Below are positions 15,505-17,448 of a DNA stretch of 17,448 nucleotides, in pieces. The stretch comes from JAWVZU01 sp033722075 (lineage in GTDB: Bacteria; Pseudomonadota; Gammaproteobacteria; Xanthomonadales; SZUA-38). The stretch's first letter is position 1. The number at the start of each line of letters is the position of its first letter. The position numbers were made by a program, and so were the translations under genes. The notes under the pieces were generated by a model. That model worked only from the letters and a program-made list of their open reading frames with translations, made no database searches and was not told where the DNA came from. The DNA lies in NCBI GenBank assembly GCA_033722075.1, contig JAWVZU010000048.1, positions 1-17,448 of the forward strand, read 5' to 3'.

Positions 15505-15829
15505 CGCGCTTGTAGGTCCCGTTCATTTCCTCGAAACCTTCGACCCGGGAAATTTCCAGGGAATCATCGTTGAGAATGAACCGGGCAATGACGTCCTGGT
15601 TGTAGATGCTGAACTTGAGGTGCCGGTCCGATTCGATTTCCCAGCTGTCCAGCTGGTAGTTGACGCCACCTTTCACTTCCATCTTGCCGGTGCCGTCCGG
15701 ACGCAGGATCAGCTTGGTCTGGGGTCGCGAGCCCTGGAGCTGGACCCATTCACCGATGAGGTCGTCGACGGAGCTTCCGCAGCCGGTCAGCAGCGCGGTA
15801 GCGAAGAGGATTGCAAGAAACCTGGCCAT
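15494..15829 (-). CDS. Small lipoprotein, lipocalin-like
   Basis: 111 residues. The signal peptide MARFLAILFATALLTGC has a lipobox LTGC with Cys17, followed by GSS, so a lipidated envelope protein is likely. The mature part opens with LIGEWVQLQG and goes on in alternating beta-strand pattern, with LILRPDGTGKMEV and later FILNDDSLEI. This resembles the G-x-W start and beta-barrel strands of small lipocalin-like domains, but the resemblance is weak and no ligand is predicted. I chose ATG 15829 over 15859 because the latter sits inside the predicted -10 and would place a charged segment before the signal peptide. The 3' end overlaps the convergent comF end by 11 bp. Confidence 0.8.
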   Translation of the reverse strand: MARFLAILFATALLTGCGSSVDDLIGEWVQLQGSRPQTKLILRPDGTGKMEVKGGVNYQLDSWEIESDRHLKFSIYNQDVIARFILNDDSLEISRVEGFEEMNGTYKRVKS

Positions 15830-15857
15830 AGCACCGTCCAATCGTTGCCTGACTTTC

Positions 15858-15885
15858 ATTTTATCCCGATGCCCTGCCCACGCAA
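15858..15885 (-). promoter_or_regulatory. Putative promoter of the small lipoprotein gene
   Basis: On the minus strand TTGCGT (15880-15885, 3 of 6) is followed after 16 bases by TAAAAT (15858-15863, 5 of 6). Transcription would begin near 15850, about 20 bases before ATG 15829, which supports that start. The upstream ATG at 15859 falls within the -10. Confidence 0.45.
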
Positions 15886-15891
15886 GGACGT

Positions 15892-17214
15892 TTACCGGAT
15901 GCGCTCCTTGATCTCCTCAAGCTTCGCCCGGATGGTCGCGGCATCGTACCAGCGGCCGGCGACCATCACGCCGCTCACCTGCCTGGTGTTGCGAATATCC
16001 TCCAGCGGGTTCGCCGCGAGCAGCAGCAGGTCCGCCGCCTGCCCGGGAGCGACCGTTCCGCGGTCAGCGGAGAAATAGCGCCCCACGTTCACCGTCCCGG
16101 TCCGGAGTGCCTCGAACGGCGAAAGCCCGGCATCCACGTACAGTTCGAGTTCCCGGTGAGCCGAGAATCCGGGCACATTGAAGACCTGTGGAGCGTCCGA
16201 GCCCAGGGCGATATTGGTCCCGGCTTCGTGCAGGGCCACGAGCAGCGCCCGGCGCAGTTCAAGAAAGCGATTAGCGGCGGCACGATCGACCGCGGAAAAC
16301 TGGGCCTTGGCCTGGCGCCACTGGGCCTTCGCTGCGGTGCCGACGAACTCCATTCCCGGCTGGGACAGGAGGCTGTCCGCCTCCTCCGGCCCGACCAGGT
16401 TGACCATCAACGTTTCCGTGGGAACGACCCAGGTGCCCGCTTGCGCGACGGTCTGTGCGAATTCGGAGATCTTTCCTGCGTCCGCGCTCTTCGCATGGTT
16501 GAGACCGAAGAAGCCGGGATCGGGTGTCACCTCGTCCGCCGGGACCAGCGCGGTGATGAAACCGTCCAGGTGGTCGATGCCGGTCATGCCTACAGCGATC
16601 GCGTGCGGCGCACCGTAAGCACTGGATACGTGGCCGACAAACGGCATGTCCAGTTCGAGCGCTGTGGCTGCGAGAGCGTCGAATTCCGCGGTCGAGAGCC
16701 CGGGGTGGATCTTGATGTGATCGTAGCCGGCGGCGTGCTGGGCGCGCACCATGGACTCGGCCTGCTCGGGTGATTCAACGGTATTTCCGTTCAGCGACGG
16801 GCCGGAGGTGTAAATGCGGGGCGCATCGATTGTGCCGGCTGCGGCCTGTTGCCGCAGTTCGAGGTGGCCGGGTTCCCCCAGCATCCCCCGAACGGTGGTG
16901 AGCCCCTGGGACAGGTACAGAAAAAGCACATCCTCGGCATTCTGACGATTGGCCGTGCTGGGGATATGAGCGTGCATCTCGGCCAGGCCGGGCATCAGAA
17001 ACCGGCCATCGCCGTCGATGCGGATCACGTCATCGCCGGTCGCTGGCGGAGCCTCGGTGATCGAGACGATGGTGTCGCCGCGCACGAGAACGTGCCGGTC
17101 CTTGCGAACGCTTTCATCCTCCATCGTGATCACTTCGACGTTTTCGAACAGGACATCGCCCTGGACCGTGCCGGCTGCCAGCGCGAAGGCGATTGAGGCA
17201 AGGATTCGACGCAT
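15892..17214 (-). CDS. Exported metal-dependent amidohydrolase (imidazolonepropionase/prolidase-like)
   Basis: 440 residues from ATG 17214, which is preceded at 8 bases by AGGGA and opens a signal peptide (MRRILASIAFALAAGTVQG), so the enzyme is probably periplasmic. The fold is a TIM barrel flanked by a small beta-sandwich made by the two ends (DVLFENVEVITMED and ADLLLLAANPLEDI). Metal ligands are HAH at 81-83 in MPGLAEMHAHIP, a probable carbamylated Lys168 in HIKIHPGL, His195 in VGHV, His215 in DHLDG, and Asp340 in GSDAP. Relatives include imidazolonepropionases, prolidase-like dipeptidases and lactonases. The substrate cannot be told from sequence. It stands alone on the minus strand and is divergent from the propeller gene at the window end. 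Confidence 0.88.
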   Translation of the reverse strand: MRRILASIAFALAAGTVQGDVLFENVEVITMEDESVRKDRHVLVRGDTIVSITEAPPATGDDVIRIDGDGRFLMPGLAEMHAHIPSTANRQNAEDVLFLYLSQGLTTVRGMLGEPGHLELRQQAAAGTIDAPRIYTSGPSLNGNTVESPEQAESMVRAQHAAGYDHIKIHPGLSTAEFDALAATALELDMPFVGHVSSAYGAPHAIAVGMTGIDHLDGFITALVPADEVTPDPGFFGLNHAKSADAGKISEFAQTVAQAGTWVVPTETLMVNLVGPEEADSLLSQPGMEFVGTAAKAQWRQAKAQFSAVDRAAANRFLELRRALLVALHEAGTNIALGSDAPQVFNVPGFSAHRELELYVDAGLSPFEALRTGTVNVGRYFSADRGTVAPGQAADLLLLAANPLEDIRNTRQVSGVMVAGRWYDAATIRAKLEEIKERIR

Positions 17215-17243
17215 GTGGTTTGTCCCTGGTGGCATCTGCTGGG

Positions 17244-17252
17244 AGGCTAGCA
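17244..17252 (-). promoter_or_regulatory. Extended -10-like TGCTAGCCT upstream of the amidohydrolase gene
   Basis: Minus-strand TGCTAGCCT ends 29 bases before the start codon and would give a leader of about 23 bases containing the AGGGA ribosome-binding site. No clear -35 is present. The element is nearly identical to TGCTAGACT in front of the Sel1 gene (8074-8082). Confidence 0.35.
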
Positions 17253-17285
17253 CGAGTTCGGAGGAAAGGACCTGGGCGGATGTGC

Positions 17286-17314
17286 CTGAAAGTGCGCAGG
17301 CTGTCGATTATGAT
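17286..17314 (+). promoter_or_regulatory. Putative promoter of the terminal propeller gene
   Basis: CTGAAA (17286-17291, 4 of 6) is followed after 17 bases by TATGAT (17309-17314, 5 of 6). The predicted transcription start falls at about 17321, which is the ATG itself, so the message may be leaderless. No Shine-Dalgarno sequence precedes the ATG apart from a short GGGG. Confidence 0.5.
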
Positions 17315-17320
17315 CGGGGC

Positions 17321-17448
17321 ATGCTGGCTCTACTGATCGCAACAATGGCCATGTGGGGCGCCCGGATGGACGAATTGTGTCCCGAGAGCCCGCGCCGTCT
17401 GACCCATGCCGCCGAGAATTACTCGCCCCAGTGGTCGCCGGATGGCCA
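17321..17448 (+). CDS. PD40/TolB-like beta-propeller protein, 3'-truncated by the window edge
   Basis: Only the first 42 codons are present and the frame is open to the window end. It begins with a short hydrophobic segment (MLALLIATMAMWGAR) that could be a signal peptide. The sequence then reads RRLTHAAENYSPQWSPDG, which is the characteristic start of a WD40-like PD40 repeat as in TolB and exported propeller proteins. The start could also be one of the internal ATG codons at 17345, 17351 or 17366, though these would shorten the signal. The role is unknown; enzymes such as prolyl oligopeptidase-like or amidohydrolase fusions also start this way. Confidence 0.6.
   Translation, partial: MLALLIATMAMWGARMDELCPESPRRLTHAAENYSPQWSPDG

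Overview
The window looks like chromosomal DNA from a GC-rich gammaproteobacterium. The clearest evidence is a complete bioB-bioF-bioH-bioC-bioD operon, a gammaproteobacterial-type BirA operator in front of bioB, and a divergent comF gene. The secreted Asp-box and PD40-type proteins and the Tat-exported PhoD-like protein would fit a Xanthomonadales/Wenzhouxiangella-like marine or saline lineage. That placement is an inference from gene style, not a search result.

Layout. Positions 1-1793 (+): two adjacent, related Sel1/TPR-like genes that overlap by 4 bp; the first is cut by the window edge. Positions 1895-2878 (+): an intact REP-associated tyrosine transposase (HUH endonuclease). Positions 2879-3160: a gene-free stretch, AT-rich relative to its neighbours. 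Positions 3161-3415 (+): a small GIY-YIG nuclease-family protein. Positions 3473-6769 (+): a large exported Asp-box beta-propeller protein ending in a tandem pair of ~115-residue domains. Positions 6777-8048 (-): a cytoplasmic Sel1-repeat protein. Positions 8183-10381 (+): a Tat-exported PhoD-like phosphatase/phosphodiesterase, probably a lipoprotein. Positions 10378-14750 (-): the biotin operon. Positions 14749-15504 (+): comF. Positions 15494-15829 (-): a small lipoprotein. Positions 15892-17214 (-): an exported metal-dependent amidohydrolase. From 17321 (+): the start of a PD40/TolB-like propeller protein that runs off the window.

How the genes work together. BioC and BioH make the pimeloyl-ACP precursor: BioC methylates malonyl-ACP (or -CoA) and BioH removes the methyl ester once the chain is complete. 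BioF, BioD and BioB then carry out three of the last four steps to biotin; bioA is not in the window. All five bio genes overlap by exactly 4 bp (ATGA or GTGA), so they are probably translationally coupled. A 9-bp inverted repeat matching the BirA box sits over the -35 element of a good sigma-70-like promoter for bioB. Because bioB and comF start on opposite strands from the same CATG tetranucleotide, this promoter and operator lie inside the first codons of comF.

The rest of the window is a mosaic of single genes on alternating strands, mostly envelope or exported proteins. Three convergent pairs have no room for a conventional terminator. I found no RNA genes, CRISPR arrays, prophage, or obvious defence system. 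The most unusual items are the operator embedded in comF, the duplicated C-terminal domain of the Asp-box protein, the tandem Sel1-like paralogues, and the large insertion in the PhoD-like enzyme.
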